Shown piece by piece: positions 7,097 through 17,327 of a stretch of 18,632 bases of DNA (position 1 is the first letter of the stretch; every line of letters starts with the position of its first letter). Source of the stretch: an uncultured Oscillospiraceae bacterium (GTDB lineage: Bacteria; Bacillota; Clostridia; Oscillospirales; Oscillospiraceae). The stretch covers positions 1-18,632 of the forward strand of contig CAADVN010000094.1 in the NCBI GenBank assembly GCA_900752445.1. Reading direction: 5' to 3'. Under the pieces are notes generated by a model that saw only the letters and a list, made by a program, of their open reading frames with translations, did not search any database and was not told the DNA's origin. Both the position numbers and the translations under genes were made by a program.

Positions 7097-8209
7097 ATGA
7101 AATTTTCCTGTGAAAAGCATCTGCTGCAGTCCGCGGTCCTGGCGGCGTCCAGAGCCGCCTCGGCCAAGAGCCCCATATCCGCCCTGGAGGGCCTTCTCAT
7201 CCAGGCCGGGGCCGGGGTGAGAGTCACCGGCTACGATCTGAAGAAGGGCATCTACATGAATATAGAAGCCGACGTCGCACAGAGCGGCTCGGCAGTGCTG
7301 ATGACTGCTAAACTTTTTTCCGAAATGATGCGCCTGCTGCCTGACGGGGTTGTCACCGTAGAGGTAGGGGACGACAGCCGCGCAACGGTAAAATGCGGGC
7401 AAAGCGAGTACAGCTTCATGGCCCTGCCCGCGGCGGACTACCCTGAGCTTCCTGATGTGGACATCTCCGAGGCCATAATGATACCGCAGAAGACGCTCAG
7501 GAGCATGATAGACGAGAGCATCTTCGCCGTTTCGACAAACGAGAGCCGGCCTGTGTACATGGGCAGCCTCTTCGAGCTCGAAGGCGGCAGGCTCACCATG
7601 GTCTCCGTGGACGGCTACAGGATGGCGATAAGGCGCGAAGAAGTCAAGGGCGGCACTGAGGGCATGCGCTTCATTATCCCCGGCTCTGCCCTGCTGGATG
7701 TCGAACGGCTCTGCGACGATTCCGACGAGGAGGTACTTTTGAACGTAGGCACGAAGCACAGCTCCTTCACCATAGGTGATACCGTGGTAGTGTCGAGAAA
7801 GCTTGAGGGTGACTTCCTCAATTACAAGAAATCCCTGCCTGAAAATTTCAGACATGTGGTAAGCGTCCTGCGTGAGGACATGCTGGGAGCGACGGACAGG
7901 GTCTCGCTCGTCGTGGACGAGAAGCTCAAAAGCCCCGTACGTCTGATGTTTGGCGATGGACGTATAGACTTTGTCTGCAACACGCCGCTCGGCAAGGCCG
8001 GGGATATCTGCCCCTGCGATGGAGACGGCGGAGAGACTGAGATAGGCTTCAACGACCGCTACCTGCGCGATGCACTGCGGGCTGCGCCCTCGAAGGAGCT
8101 CTGCGTCTGCATCAACACCGGCTCCTCGCCCTGCGTCATCAAGGCCGCCGACGGCGGAGACAGCTTTGTCTACATGATCCTGCCGGTCAGGCTCAAGGCC
8201 GGTGAGTGA
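7097..8209 (+). CDS. dnaN: DNA polymerase III beta sliding clamp
   Basis: The beta clamp is a ring-shaped dimer that tethers DNA polymerase III and other partners to DNA. The protein has 370 residues, the usual length, and begins MKFSCEKHLLQSAV as other Clostridia clamps do. Three repeated clamp domains are expected; recognisable pieces are ISALEGLLIQA in the first, the RPVYMGSLFE and VDGYRMAIRRE segments in the second, and the C-terminal YMILPVRL, equal to the usual MP(M/I)RL end that forms part of the partner-binding pocket. The ATG at 7097 is preceded by AAGGAGG at 7085-7091; the frame stays open upstream to 6950 but that DNA is origin sequence. It is the first gene after oriC and overlaps or nearly abuts yaaA. 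Expression may come from dnaA read-through; no good promoter of its own was found. Confidence 0.97.
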   Translation: MKFSCEKHLLQSAVLAASRAASAKSPISALEGLLIQAGAGVRVTGYDLKKGIYMNIEADVAQSGSAVLMTAKLFSEMMRLLPDGVVTVEVGDDSRATVKCGQSEYSFMALPAADYPELPDVDISEAIMIPQKTLRSMIDESIFAVSTNESRPVYMGSLFELEGGRLTMVSVDGYRMAIRREEVKGGTEGMRFIIPGSALLDVERLCDDSDEEVLLNVGTKHSSFTIGDTVVVSRKLEGDFLNYKKSLPENFRHVVSVLREDMLGATDRVSLVVDEKLKSPVRLMFGDGRIDFVCNTPLGKAGDICPCDGDGGETEIGFNDRYLRDALRAAPSKELCVCINTGSSPCVIKAADGGDSFVYMILPVRLKAGE

Positions 8210-8210
8210 T

Positions 8211-8423
8211 ATGGAAAAGATAAAAATAACCACCGAATTCATAAAGCTCGACGCGCTGCTCAAGTTTGCCGGCCTGTGCGAAACTGGCGGCGAGGCCAAA
8301 CTCTGTGTGGAGGATGGTCTGGTGAAAGTCAACGGTGAGACCTGCCTGCAGAGGGGCAGAAAGATAAGGCCCGGGGATGTGGTCGAGCTGGACGGCGAGG
8401 TCGTCGAGGTGATATCGGAATGA
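8211..8423 (+). CDS. yaaA: S4-domain RNA-binding protein YaaA
   Basis: This is a small protein of the YaaA family, found between dnaN and recF in most Firmicutes. The 70 residues are almost wholly one S4 RNA-binding domain: FIKLDALLKFAGL, then GEAKLCVEDGLVKVNGE, then the typical RGRKIRPGDVVELDGE. S4 domains bind structured RNA; the role of this stand-alone protein is not settled. The ATG at 8211 is chosen because GGTGA lies 5 bases upstream, next to the dnaN stop; a GTG at 8202 overlapping dnaN would add three residues and cannot be excluded. Its TGA overlaps the recF ATG in an ATGA arrangement, so recF translation is probably coupled to it. Confidence 0.88.
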   Translation: MEKIKITTEFIKLDALLKFAGLCETGGEAKLCVEDGLVKVNGETCLQRGRKIRPGDVVELDGEVVEVISE

Positions 8424-9520
8424 GGGTCAGCCGGATAGCGCTCTCAGGCTTTCGGAACTACGAGTGGGAGAGTTTCACCTTTGACGCGGGTACGAACGTC
8501 ATAAGGGGAAAAAACGGGCAAGGGAAGACCAACCTGCTCGAAGCCGTGTTCATGCTGACGGGCGGCAGGAGCTTCCGCACGAGGTTCGACAAGGAGATAG
8601 TCGGTTTTGGTTTCTCGAGCGCGGAGATACTCGCGGACGTCGAGGCCGCGGGGCGTGAGCAGACCGTGAAGCTCACCATGGCGCCGGGGCAGAGAAAGCA
8701 GATAACCGTGAACTCCGTTAAAAAGAGCGCCTCGGAGCTTGCCGGGACGATGACCGCCGTGCTGTTCTGCCCGGACGATCTCGCGCTCGTGAGAGAGGGT
8801 GCGGCGGTGAGGCGCAGGATGCTGGATACGGCGATAAGCCAGCTGAGGCCGGGCTACGCCGCCATCCTCACAGACTACGGCAGGCTGTATGAGCAAAAGA
8901 ACGCCATACTCCGTGACTGGCACGAGAAGCCCAGCCTGCTAGACACGTTGGACGACTTTTCCGAGCGCATGTGCCGGCTCTCGGCAAAGCTCACGCGCTA
9001 CCGAGCGTCCTTCTCGCAGCGGCTGGCCGAGGCGGCGGCGCCCATAAACCGGGAGTTCTCCGGCGGCGCGGACGAGCTGACGATGAGCTACAGGCCGGTC
9101 TCGAGCGTCGAGGACCCCTTCGCCCCGGAGCGGGACATCTACTACGCCATCTGCGACCACCAGGAGAAGCACCGCGAAGCCGAGCTGGCCTCGGGCCAGT
9201 GCCTGACCGGCGCGCACAAGGACGACCTGGAACTGCTGGTGAACGGCAGGAGCGCGCGCAGCTTCGCATCCCAGGGCCAGGCCCGGACGGCGGCGCTCTC
9301 AGTGAAGCTGGCCGAACGCGAGATCTTCCTCGCTGAGACGGGCGAATACCCCGTGCTGCTGCTCGACGACGTGCTCTCGGAGCTCGACGCGGAGCGGCAG
9401 GAGTTCGTCTTGAACCGCATAGGCGGCGGGCAGACGCTCATCACCTGCTGCGAGGACGACGGCATCGCAAGAAGGACCGGCGGCAAGGTCATGACCGTCT
9501 CAGGAGGCAGGCTGGTATGA
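8420..9520 (+). CDS. recF: DNA replication and repair protein RecF
   Basis: RecF is an SMC-like ATPase that, with RecO and RecR, helps load RecA on single-strand gaps and supports restart of stalled forks. The 366 residues match the family. Visible features: N-terminal RISLxGFRNYE-type opening (RIALSGFRNYEW), Walker A GKNGQGKT at residues 30-37, a central arm, the ABC-type signature FASQGQARTAALSVKLAE, and Walker B VLLLDDVLSELD close to the C terminus. The ATG overlaps the yaaA stop by ATGA, and the stop overlaps the remB start in the same way, so it depends on the operon for expression. GC content rises within the gene toward the 3' end by eye, without any break in frame. Confidence 0.97.
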   Translation: MRVSRIALSGFRNYEWESFTFDAGTNVIRGKNGQGKTNLLEAVFMLTGGRSFRTRFDKEIVGFGFSSAEILADVEAAGREQTVKLTMAPGQRKQITVNSVKKSASELAGTMTAVLFCPDDLALVREGAAVRRRMLDTAISQLRPGYAAILTDYGRLYEQKNAILRDWHEKPSLLDTLDDFSERMCRLSAKLTRYRASFSQRLAEAAAPINREFSGGADELTMSYRPVSSVEDPFAPERDIYYAICDHQEKHREAELASGQCLTGAHKDDLELLVNGRSARSFASQGQARTAALSVKLAEREIFLAETGEYPVLLLDDVLSELDAERQEFVLNRIGGGQTLITCCEDDGIARRTGGKVMTVSGGRLV

Positions 9521-9759
9521 GCTACCTTAACATAGGCGGCGGCAGCGTAGTGAGGCGCAGCACAATAGTCGCCGTCTGCGATATCGACAACACCACCTGC
9601 TCTCGCGCGACGCGTGAGCTGCTCGCCGTCTCGGAAAAAAACGGCGAGGTCATAAACGCCGCGGAGGACCTGCCGAGGTCCTTCATCTTGTGTGAAGAGG
9701 ACGGGAAACGCCGGGTATGGCTCTCGTCGCTCTCGCCCGCGGCATTATCCAGAAGATAA
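9517..9759 (+). CDS. remB: Extracellular matrix regulator-type protein RemB (DUF370)
   Basis: This 80-residue protein matches the RemB/YaaB family, which in Bacillus subtilis lies at the same place between recF and gyrB. Similar segments are the N-terminal YLNIGGGSVV, the DIDNTT stretch corresponding to DIEN in Bacillus, and PRSFILCEEDGKRRVWLSSLSP, which matches the family pattern of PKSF followed by YLSPIS. RemA, its paralogue, is a DNA-binding activator of biofilm genes in B. subtilis; RemB contributes to the same process but its mechanism is poorly known. The ATG overlaps the recF stop (ATGA). Its 3' end is 11 bases from the gyrB start, and the gyrB ribosome-binding site touches its stop codon. 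The role here is inferred from family and synteny. Confidence 0.88.
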   Translation: MSYLNIGGGSVVRRSTIVAVCDIDNTTCSRATRELLAVSEKNGEVINAAEDLPRSFILCEEDGKRRVWLSSLSPAALSRR

Positions 9760-9770
9760 GGGGAAGCTAT

Positions 9771-11698
<1,928 letters not shown>

Positions 11699-11702
<4 letters not shown>

Positions 11703-12057
11703 ACGGCAATAGGAAAGAACTTCGATTAAAAAGCTTCAGTTATTCCGAAACAGCGGCATATTTCATCACTATCTGCTGCCGGAACGGTGAACACCTGCTC
11801 GCCGAAATAGAGGCGAAAGCTTCACGGGATTGCCGACCCCTACGGCTTTCAGCGAGACGGACCGGAAGCGTTCTAATGAACGGATACCGGCATTTGTGTC
11901 ATATTTGAAACGTTCGACGAACCGCGAAAGCGGAATTGAAATATGGCAGAGAGGGTATTACGACCATGTGATACGCGATCACCTGGACTATTGCAGGATA
12001 TGGGATTATATCAATAACAATCCATACAGATGGTATGAGGACAAATACTACACCTAA
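11699..12057 (+). pseudogene. Decayed REP-associated tyrosine transposase (RAYT, Y1 family)
   Basis: Two pieces in different frames look like the two ends of a RAYT protein, a single-strand HUH/Y1 transposase related to IS200/IS605. The first (frame from 11699) has RKELRLKSFSYSETAAYFITIC, cut here to its core YSETAAYFITIC, the family's N-terminal strand. The second (frame of 11830-12057) has the C-terminal IPAFVSYLKR, IWQRGYYDHVIRDHLDY and IWDYINNNPYRW. The middle, with the His-x-His (HUH) motif and its surroundings, is missing, and the frame changes near 11820-11850, so the enzyme must be dead. The stretch is visibly more AT-rich than gyrB and gyrA. It starts with ATGA over the gyrB stop, and its TAA forms part of the gyrA ribosome-binding site. 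Intact RAYTs have roughly 170 or more residues; here about 119 codons remain. Confidence 0.8.
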
Positions 12058-12062
12058 GGTGG
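12056..12062 (+). promoter_or_regulatory. gyrA ribosome-binding site overlapping transposase stop
   Basis: AAGGTGG lies 7 bases before the gyrA ATG. Its first two bases are the last two of the TAA that ends the transposase remnant, so translation of the relic runs right up to gyrA. Confidence 0.75.
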
Positions 12063-12069
12063 TACAACA

Positions 12070-14547
12070 ATGGCAAAGGACTACAAACCCGAGGACATAA
12101 TGTTCCCCGATCAGAAGATCGTCGCGAGCGAGATCGTGAGCGAGATGAAAGAGAGCTACATGAGCTACGCCATGAGCGTCATCGTGGGCAGGGCGCTGCC
12201 GGACGTGAGGGACGGGCTCAAGCCCGTCCACCGGCGTATACTTTATACGATGTACGAGGGCGGGCTCACCTCCGACAAGGCCTTTAAGAAGTGCGCCACC
12301 GCCGTCGGCGACGTGCTCGGTCACTACCATCCGCACGGCGACGGCTCCGTTTACGACGCGCTGGTCCGTCTCGCGCAGGATTTCTCCATGCGCTACCCGC
12401 TCATAGAGGGCCACGGCAACTTCGGCTCCGTGGACGGCGATCCCCCGGCGGCCTACCGTTACACCGAGGCCAGGATGGCCAAGATCTCCGACGAGATGCT
12501 CCGCGATATCGACAAGGACACCGTCAACTGGGAGCCGAACTTCGACGAGAGCCGCAAGGAGCCGAAGGTCCTGCCCGCGAGGTTCCCCAACCTGCTTGTG
12601 AACGGCTCAAGCGGCATAGCCGTCGGCATGGCCACGAATATACCGCCGCACAACCTCACCGAGGTCATCAACGCCTGCATCTGCGTGCTCGATAACCCGG
12701 ACGCCGGGCTCTCTGACCTCATGGAGTTCGTAAAAGGCCCCGATTTCCCCACCAAGGGCATCATCATGGGCCGCAGCGGCATCCGCGCCGCCTACGCCAC
12801 CGGCCGCGGCAAGGTCATCGTCAGGGCGCGCACCGAGATAGAGGAATACGGCCACGACCGCTTCCGCATCATCGTCACCGAGCTGCCCTATCAGGTCAAC
12901 AAGCGCCAGCTCATCGAGAATATCGCCGACCAGGTGCGCGACAAGCGCATCGAGGGCATCTCCGGCCTGCGCGACGAGTCCGACCGCAACGGCATGCGCA
13001 TCGTCATCGAGATAAAGAAAGACGCGAATACCCAGGTTGTCCTCAATCGCCTCTTTGCCCAGACGCAGCTGCAGACCTCCTTCTCCATCAACATGCTCGC
13101 CCTGGTGGACGACCAGTCGCAGCCGAAGATACTCTCCCTGCGGCATATCATCGACGAGTACCTCAAGTTCCAGGAGGAGCTCATCACCCGCAGGACCCGC
13201 TACGACCTCAGGAAGGCGAAGGAGCGCGAGCACCTGCTGCAGGGCCTGCTCATAGCCCAGGACAACATCGACGAGGTCATCCGCATCATCCGTCAGAGCT
13301 ACGACGACGCCAGGGAGAACCTCATGGCCCGCTTCGGGCTGGACGAGATACAGGCCCAGGCGATACTCGACATGCGCCTCAAGGCGCTCCAGGGCCTCGA
13401 CAGGGAGAAGCTGGAGCGCGAATACGCCGAGCTGGAGGAGCGCATCGCCTACTACGAGAGCCTGCTGGCCGACCCCGAGAAGATAAAGGGCGTGCTCAAG
13501 GACGAGCTCGCCGCCATCCGCGACAAATACGGCGACGAGAGGAAGACCGAGATCCAGGACGTCGAGGACGAGATAGACATCGAGGACCTGATAGACGAGG
13601 AGGAGTGCGTCTACACGCTGACGCACGGCGGGTACATCAAGCGCCTGCCGGCCTCGGAGTACCGCGCGCAGGGACGCGGCGGCAAGGGTATCCGAGCCAT
13701 GGCCACGCGCGAGGAGGACTATGTCGAGACCGTGTTCACCGCCTCGACCCACGACTACATCCTCTTCTTCACGAACTTCGGCCGGGTGTACCGCAAGAAG
13801 GGCTACCAGATCCCCGAGGCGGGGCGCACCGCGAGGGGCACGAATATCGTGAACATCATCCCTGTCGAGCCGGGCGAGAAGGTCGGCGCCATGCTGCACG
13901 TGCGTGAACTTGGCGACATGTATATCTTCATGGTCACGAGAAACGGCACGGTCAAGCGCCTGCCGCTCGACGCCATAAAGAACATCCGCAAGACAGGCAT
14001 CCGGGCCCTGTCCATAGCCGAGGACGACGAGCTCATAACGGTGAGGCTGACGGACGGGAAGCAGAACATCCTCATCGCCACGCGCGAGGGCTACGCCATC
14101 TGCTTTGACGAGAACGACGTGCGTCCCATGGGCCGCGAGGCGGCTGGCGTGCGCGGCATAAAGCTGCGCGAGGGCGACTATGTCGTCGGCGCGGGCCGGG
14201 CCGGCGGCGGAACGGCGCTGCTCTCCGTCACCGAGAACGGCTACGGCAAGCGCACGCCGCTGGACGAATACCTGCGCGGCGGCGACGAGCGCCAGCCCCA
14301 GAGCCGCGGCGGCATGGGCCTCAAAAACTACAACTGCACCGAGAAGACCGGCTTCGTCGCTGACGTCAAGGTCGTGCGCGACGATGACGACCTGCTCATC
14401 GTCGCGGACGACGGCACCATGATCCGCATCCCGGCGGACGAGGTCTCCATCCTCGGCCGCGCCACCCAGGGCGTGCGGCTCATGCGGCCTAACCCGGGCG
14501 CGAAGGTCATCTCCGTGGCCAGGACTGAGCACGAGGAAACAGAATAA
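12070..14547 (+). CDS. gyrA: DNA gyrase subunit A
   Basis: GyrA cleaves and rejoins DNA within the gyrase tetramer. The 825 residues are full length. The N-terminal winged-helix part has SYAMSVIVGRALPDVRDGLKPVH (core VGRALPDVRDGLKPVH) and AAYRYTEARM with the catalytic Tyr131. A coiled-coil tower and exit gate follow (about 350-500), then a beta-pinwheel C-terminal domain with an acidic linker rich in Asp/Glu and a GyrA box, QGRGGKG, near 13666-13690. That box, normally QRRGGKG, wraps DNA and distinguishes gyrase from topoisomerase IV. The quinolone-binding helix reads HPHGDGSVYDA: the position equal to E. coli Ser83 is Gly92, followed by Ser93, while the Asp87 position is kept (Asp96). It is separated from gyrB only by the transposase relic and lies 2 bases before rnhA. 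Confidence 0.97.
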   Translation: MAKDYKPEDIMFPDQKIVASEIVSEMKESYMSYAMSVIVGRALPDVRDGLKPVHRRILYTMYEGGLTSDKAFKKCATAVGDVLGHYHPHGDGSVYDALVRLAQDFSMRYPLIEGHGNFGSVDGDPPAAYRYTEARMAKISDEMLRDIDKDTVNWEPNFDESRKEPKVLPARFPNLLVNGSSGIAVGMATNIPPHNLTEVINACICVLDNPDAGLSDLMEFVKGPDFPTKGIIMGRSGIRAAYATGRGKVIVRARTEIEEYGHDRFRIIVTELPYQVNKRQLIENIADQVRDKRIEGISGLRDESDRNGMRIVIEIKKDANTQVVLNRLFAQTQLQTSFSINMLALVDDQSQPKILSLRHIIDEYLKFQEELITRRTRYDLRKAKEREHLLQGLLIAQDNIDEVIRIIRQSYDDARENLMARFGLDEIQAQAILDMRLKALQGLDREKLEREYAELEERIAYYESLLADPEKIKGVLKDELAAIRDKYGDERKTEIQDVEDEIDIEDLIDEEECVYTLTHGGYIKRLPASEYRAQGRGGKGIRAMATREEDYVETVFTASTHDYILFFTNFGRVYRKKGYQIPEAGRTARGTNIVNIIPVEPGEKVGAMLHVRELGDMYIFMVTRNGTVKRLPLDAIKNIRKTGIRALSIAEDDELITVRLTDGKQNILIATREGYAICFDENDVRPMGREAAGVRGIKLREGDYVVGAGRAGGGTALLSVTENGYGKRTPLDEYLRGGDERQPQSRGGMGLKNYNCTEKTGFVADVKVVRDDDDLLIVADDGTMIRIPADEVSILGRATQGVRLMRPNPGAKVISVARTEHEETE

Positions 14548-14549
14548 TT

Positions 14550-14990
14550 ATGAAAAAAGTCTGCATATACACCGACGGGGCCTGCTCGGGGAACCCGGGC
14601 CCCGGCGGCTGGGCGGCCATACTCAGCTGCAATGGGCATGAAAAGGAGCTCTCGGGCGGTGAGGCGGAGACGACGAACAACCGGATGGAGCTCATGGCGG
14701 CCATCTCGGCGCTGGAGGCGCTGCGGGAGCCCTGCGAGGTGGAGCTCTGGACGGATTCGCAGTACATCTCCCGTGCGGTCAACGAGGGCTGGCTCAAAAA
14801 CTGGAAGAGCCGCGGCTGGAAGCGCAAGGATGGCGAGCTCAAAAATCCCGAGCTCTGGCAGCACCTGGACGCGCTGCTCGCCGCGCACAGGGTCACGGTC
14901 GGCTGGGTGAAGGGACACGACGGGCACGAGTATAACGAGAGATGCGACGCGCTGGCCGTGGCGCAGAGGGACAAATTTTCCGGCAGATGA
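14550..14990 (+). CDS. rnhA: Ribonuclease HI
   Basis: RNase HI cuts the RNA strand of RNA-DNA hybrids such as R-loops and primers. The 146 residues match the compact bacterial enzyme, and every catalytic residue is present one position lower than in E. coli: Asp9 in YTDGACSGNPGPGGW, Glu47 in NNRMELMA, Asp69 in LWTDSQYI, His123 in VKGHDGHEYNE and Asp133 in RCDALA. The basic segment WLKNWKSRGWKRKDG is the handle region that helps bind the hybrid, so this is the E. coli-like type. It starts 2 bases after the gyrA stop with GAGGAAA 10 bases upstream. Position right behind gyrase makes sense: both act on transcription-linked supercoiling and R-loops. Its TGA overlaps the ribosome-binding site of the next gene. 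Confidence 0.97.
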   Translation: MKKVCIYTDGACSGNPGPGGWAAILSCNGHEKELSGGEAETTNNRMELMAAISALEALREPCEVELWTDSQYISRAVNEGWLKNWKSRGWKRKDGELKNPELWQHLDALLAAHRVTVGWVKGHDGHEYNERCDALAVAQRDKFSGR

Positions 14991-15000
14991 GGTACTCCAC

Positions 15001-16770
15001 TTGAAAGAAAAAGGGCAAAACAAATTCCATCGCTCCGACCTCGCGGTGTTCTTCTCCTTCTTCAAGCCGCACCGCGGCCTGTTCGCGCTGGACATGAGCT
15101 GCGCCGTGGCGGTGGCGGTCATTGACCTGGCATTTCCGTATATAACACGCATATCTATGCAGACGCTGCTGCCGGAGAAGCTATATACGACCTTCTTCGT
15201 CATCATGGCGGCGATGTTCGCGGCCTACATACTCAAGGGCGTCATGTACTACCTCATCACCGTGCTGGGACACAGGATGGGCGTGTATATCGAGGCCGAC
15301 ATGCGCCACGCCGTGTTCAACCACATGCAGAAGCTGTCGTTCTCGTTCTTCGATAAGAACCGGACGGGCGTGCTCATGAGCCGCATCACCTCGGATTTGT
15401 TCGAGATAACGGAGCTCGCGCACCACGGGCCTGAGGACATCATGATAAGCGTGCTGACCATCATCGGCTCGCTCATAGTCCTGGCGGGCATAGAGTGGCG
15501 GCTGGCGCTGGTGCTGGCGGTCTGCCTGCCGCTGCTCATACTGTTCACGCTCTCGCGCAGGGTGAGCATGAAAAAGGCCAACCTCGAGGTCAAGCGCCAG
15601 ACGGCGGAGATAAACGCGGCCATAGAGTCCGGCATCTCGGGCATCAGGACGGCCAAGGCCTTCGCCAACGAGGAGGCCGAGGACGAGAAGTTCGTAGCCG
15701 CAAACGAGCGGTACAAGGCCGCAAGAAACCGCTATTTCAAAGCCATGGGCGGCTTCATGAGCGGCATGGAGTTCACGACGAGCGTCATGCAGGTGCTGGT
15801 GGTGACAGCGGGCGGCGCGCTCATAATGGGCGGGAGGATGGACTACGTCGATCTCGTCACCTTCTCGCTCTATGTCTCCACCTTCGTGACGCCGGTGCGC
15901 AAGCTCGCAAGCTTTTCCGAGGTCTACATGCAGGGCACGGCGGGCTTTTCGCGCTTCCTCGAGCTCATGCGCACGGAGCCGGACGTGCAGGACGCGCCGG
16001 ACGCCGTGGAGCTGGAGAACGTGCGCGGCGAGGTGGAGTACCGGGACGTGAGCTTCTCGTACAGCGACGAGGCCGGGCCGGTGCTCGAGCACGTCAGCCT
16101 CAGGATAGCCCCGGGCGAGAAGCTGGCCGTGGTCGGGCCTTCGGGCGGCGGCAAGACGACGCTCTGCCAGCTGCTGCCGAGGTTCTACGACGTGACGGGC
16201 GGCGCTGTGCTGGTGGACGGCGTGGACGTGCGCAGCGTCACCCAGGACTCGCTGCGAAGGAGCATAGGCATAATACAGCAGGACGTGTTCATATTTGCCG
16301 GCACGATAAGGGAGAATATACGCTACGGCAGGCCCGAGGCGACGGACGCCGAGGTCGTGGCCGCGGCGGTGCGGGCGGAGATACATCAGGAGATCATGGC
16401 CATGCCGGACGGCTACGACAGCTACGTGGGCGAGCGCGGGGTTATGCTCTCCGGCGGGCAGAAGCAGAGGCTGTCAATAGCAAGGGTGTTTCTGAAAAAC
16501 CCGCCCATCCTGGTGATGGACGAGGCGACGAGCGCGCTGGACACGGTGACGGAGCAGAGGATACAGGCCTCGCTGGACGAGCTGGCCGAGGGCAGGACGA
16601 GCATAATAATAGCGCACCGGCTCTCGACCATCCACGGCGCGGACAGGATAGCGGTCATAGAGGACGAGAGGGTACAGGAGCTGGGCACGCACGCGGAGCT
16701 CATGGCGAAGGACGGCGTGTACGCGGGGCTGTACCGGGCGCAGACCTTTACGGAGGACAGAGATGTATGA
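15001..16770 (+). CDS. ABC transporter, fused permease and ATPase (exporter type)
   Basis: This 589-residue half-transporter combines a six-helix type I exporter membrane domain (about residues 20-310) with a nucleotide-binding domain (about 345-589). The ATPase has Walker A GPSGGGKTT (about 378), Q-loop IIQQDVF, signature LSGGQKQR (about 483), Walker B ILVMDEATSALD and switch His in IIAHRLST, so it should be active. Two copies, or one with a partner, would form the exporter. Relatives are the MsbA / multidrug / lipid exporters; substrate cannot be read from the sequence. No partner half-transporter is adjacent, which favours a homodimer. The start is TTG: GAGGT lies 7 bases upstream and no ATG gives the full first part. 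It begins 10 bases after rnhA and overlaps the GNAT gene by 8 bases. Length is typical. Confidence 0.92.
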   Translation: MKEKGQNKFHRSDLAVFFSFFKPHRGLFALDMSCAVAVAVIDLAFPYITRISMQTLLPEKLYTTFFVIMAAMFAAYILKGVMYYLITVLGHRMGVYIEADMRHAVFNHMQKLSFSFFDKNRTGVLMSRITSDLFEITELAHHGPEDIMISVLTIIGSLIVLAGIEWRLALVLAVCLPLLILFTLSRRVSMKKANLEVKRQTAEINAAIESGISGIRTAKAFANEEAEDEKFVAANERYKAARNRYFKAMGGFMSGMEFTTSVMQVLVVTAGGALIMGGRMDYVDLVTFSLYVSTFVTPVRKLASFSEVYMQGTAGFSRFLELMRTEPDVQDAPDAVELENVRGEVEYRDVSFSYSDEAGPVLEHVSLRIAPGEKLAVVGPSGGGKTTLCQLLPRFYDVTGGAVLVDGVDVRSVTQDSLRRSIGIIQQDVFIFAGTIRENIRYGRPEATDAEVVAAAVRAEIHQEIMAMPDGYDSYVGERGVMLSGGQKQRLSIARVFLKNPPILVMDEATSALDTVTEQRIQASLDELAEGRTSIIIAHRLSTIHGADRIAVIEDERVQELGTHAELMAKDGVYAGLYRAQTFTEDRDV

Positions 16771-17308
16771 GATAAAGCGCGGCGGTCACGCCGATATGAA
16801 GCGGGTCTACCCGATGTTCGAATTCGATTTCAAGGACTGGGAGAGGCCGAGCCTTGCGGCATGCCAGCTGGGGCTCATAAAGGGCGCCGAGCTGCTGCTT
16901 TTGAAGGACGAGGCCGGGCTCGAGGCGGGCTACGCCTATATGCTGCGGGACAGGGCGCGGCGCTTTGCGCTCCTGGGCTGGTTGGGCGTGTATCCCACGG
17001 TGCGCGGCGGCGGCATAGGCGCGCAGTTCGTGGAGCTCATAAAGGAGCGCTACGCGCGCTATGAGTGCGTGTTCCTGGAGGTGACGCAGTACCCGGAGCT
17101 CGAGAAGGCGCGGAGGCTCGCGGGTTTCTATAAGCGCCACGGCTGGCAGGAGACGCCCGTGGGCCGCTACGAGATAGGCGGCGAGCCGACCCTGCTGCTG
17201 CACCTGGGCGAGGCGCCGGAACGGCAGGCGGTGAAATACGCAATTGAAGCCGTGTATTCGCCCATGTACCAGCCCGCAGCGCTCTCAAGGCACGTGAGGG
17301 TAGAGTAA
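16763..17308 (+). CDS. GNAT-family N-acetyltransferase
   Basis: This 181-residue protein belongs to the GCN5-related acetyltransferases, which move the acetyl group of acetyl-CoA to an amine. The acetyl-CoA pyrophosphate loop is seen at residues 76-86, VYPTVRGGGIG, matching the Q/R-x-x-G-x-G/A pattern, after a beta strand FALLGWLG. A second conserved strand, CVFLEVTQYPE, and the following LAGFYKRHGW agree with the usual C-terminal motif of the fold. The acceptor is unknown. The ATG at 16763 has GGAGG 6 bases upstream and overlaps the end of the transporter gene by 8 bases, so it is co-translated with it; a shared function is possible but unproven. A second ATG at 16767 overlaps the stop but is out of this frame. 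A GC-rich hairpin follows the stop codon after 19 bases. Confidence 0.85.
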   Translation: MYEIKRGGHADMKRVYPMFEFDFKDWERPSLAACQLGLIKGAELLLLKDEAGLEAGYAYMLRDRARRFALLGWLGVYPTVRGGGIGAQFVELIKERYARYECVFLEVTQYPELEKARRLAGFYKRHGWQETPVGRYEIGGEPTLLLHLGEAPERQAVKYAIEAVYSPMYQPAALSRHVRVE

Positions 17309-17327
17309 ATTCACAAATAATTTACAT

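Noticed and set aside
7052..8332. A 426-codon minus-strand frame opposite dnaN and yaaA
   Set aside because: It has no motif and runs across gene boundaries and into the origin; it is a shadow of dnaN.
12607..14532. A 641-codon open frame on the minus strand opposite gyrA
   Set aside because: Long antisense frames are expected in GC-rich coding DNA; the predicted protein is low in complexity, has no family motif, and gyrA is certain.
15181..16775. Long minus-strand (401 codons) and second + strand (426 codons) frames over the ABC transporter
   Set aside because: Composition is biased (His/Arg or Gly/Arg-rich), and the ABC frame contains every expected motif.
17305..17325. Perfect 7-bp inverted repeat (GTAAATT/AATTTAC) after the GNAT gene
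   Set aside because: It is AT-rich and short, could form by chance, and has no known operator match; no T-run makes it a terminator.
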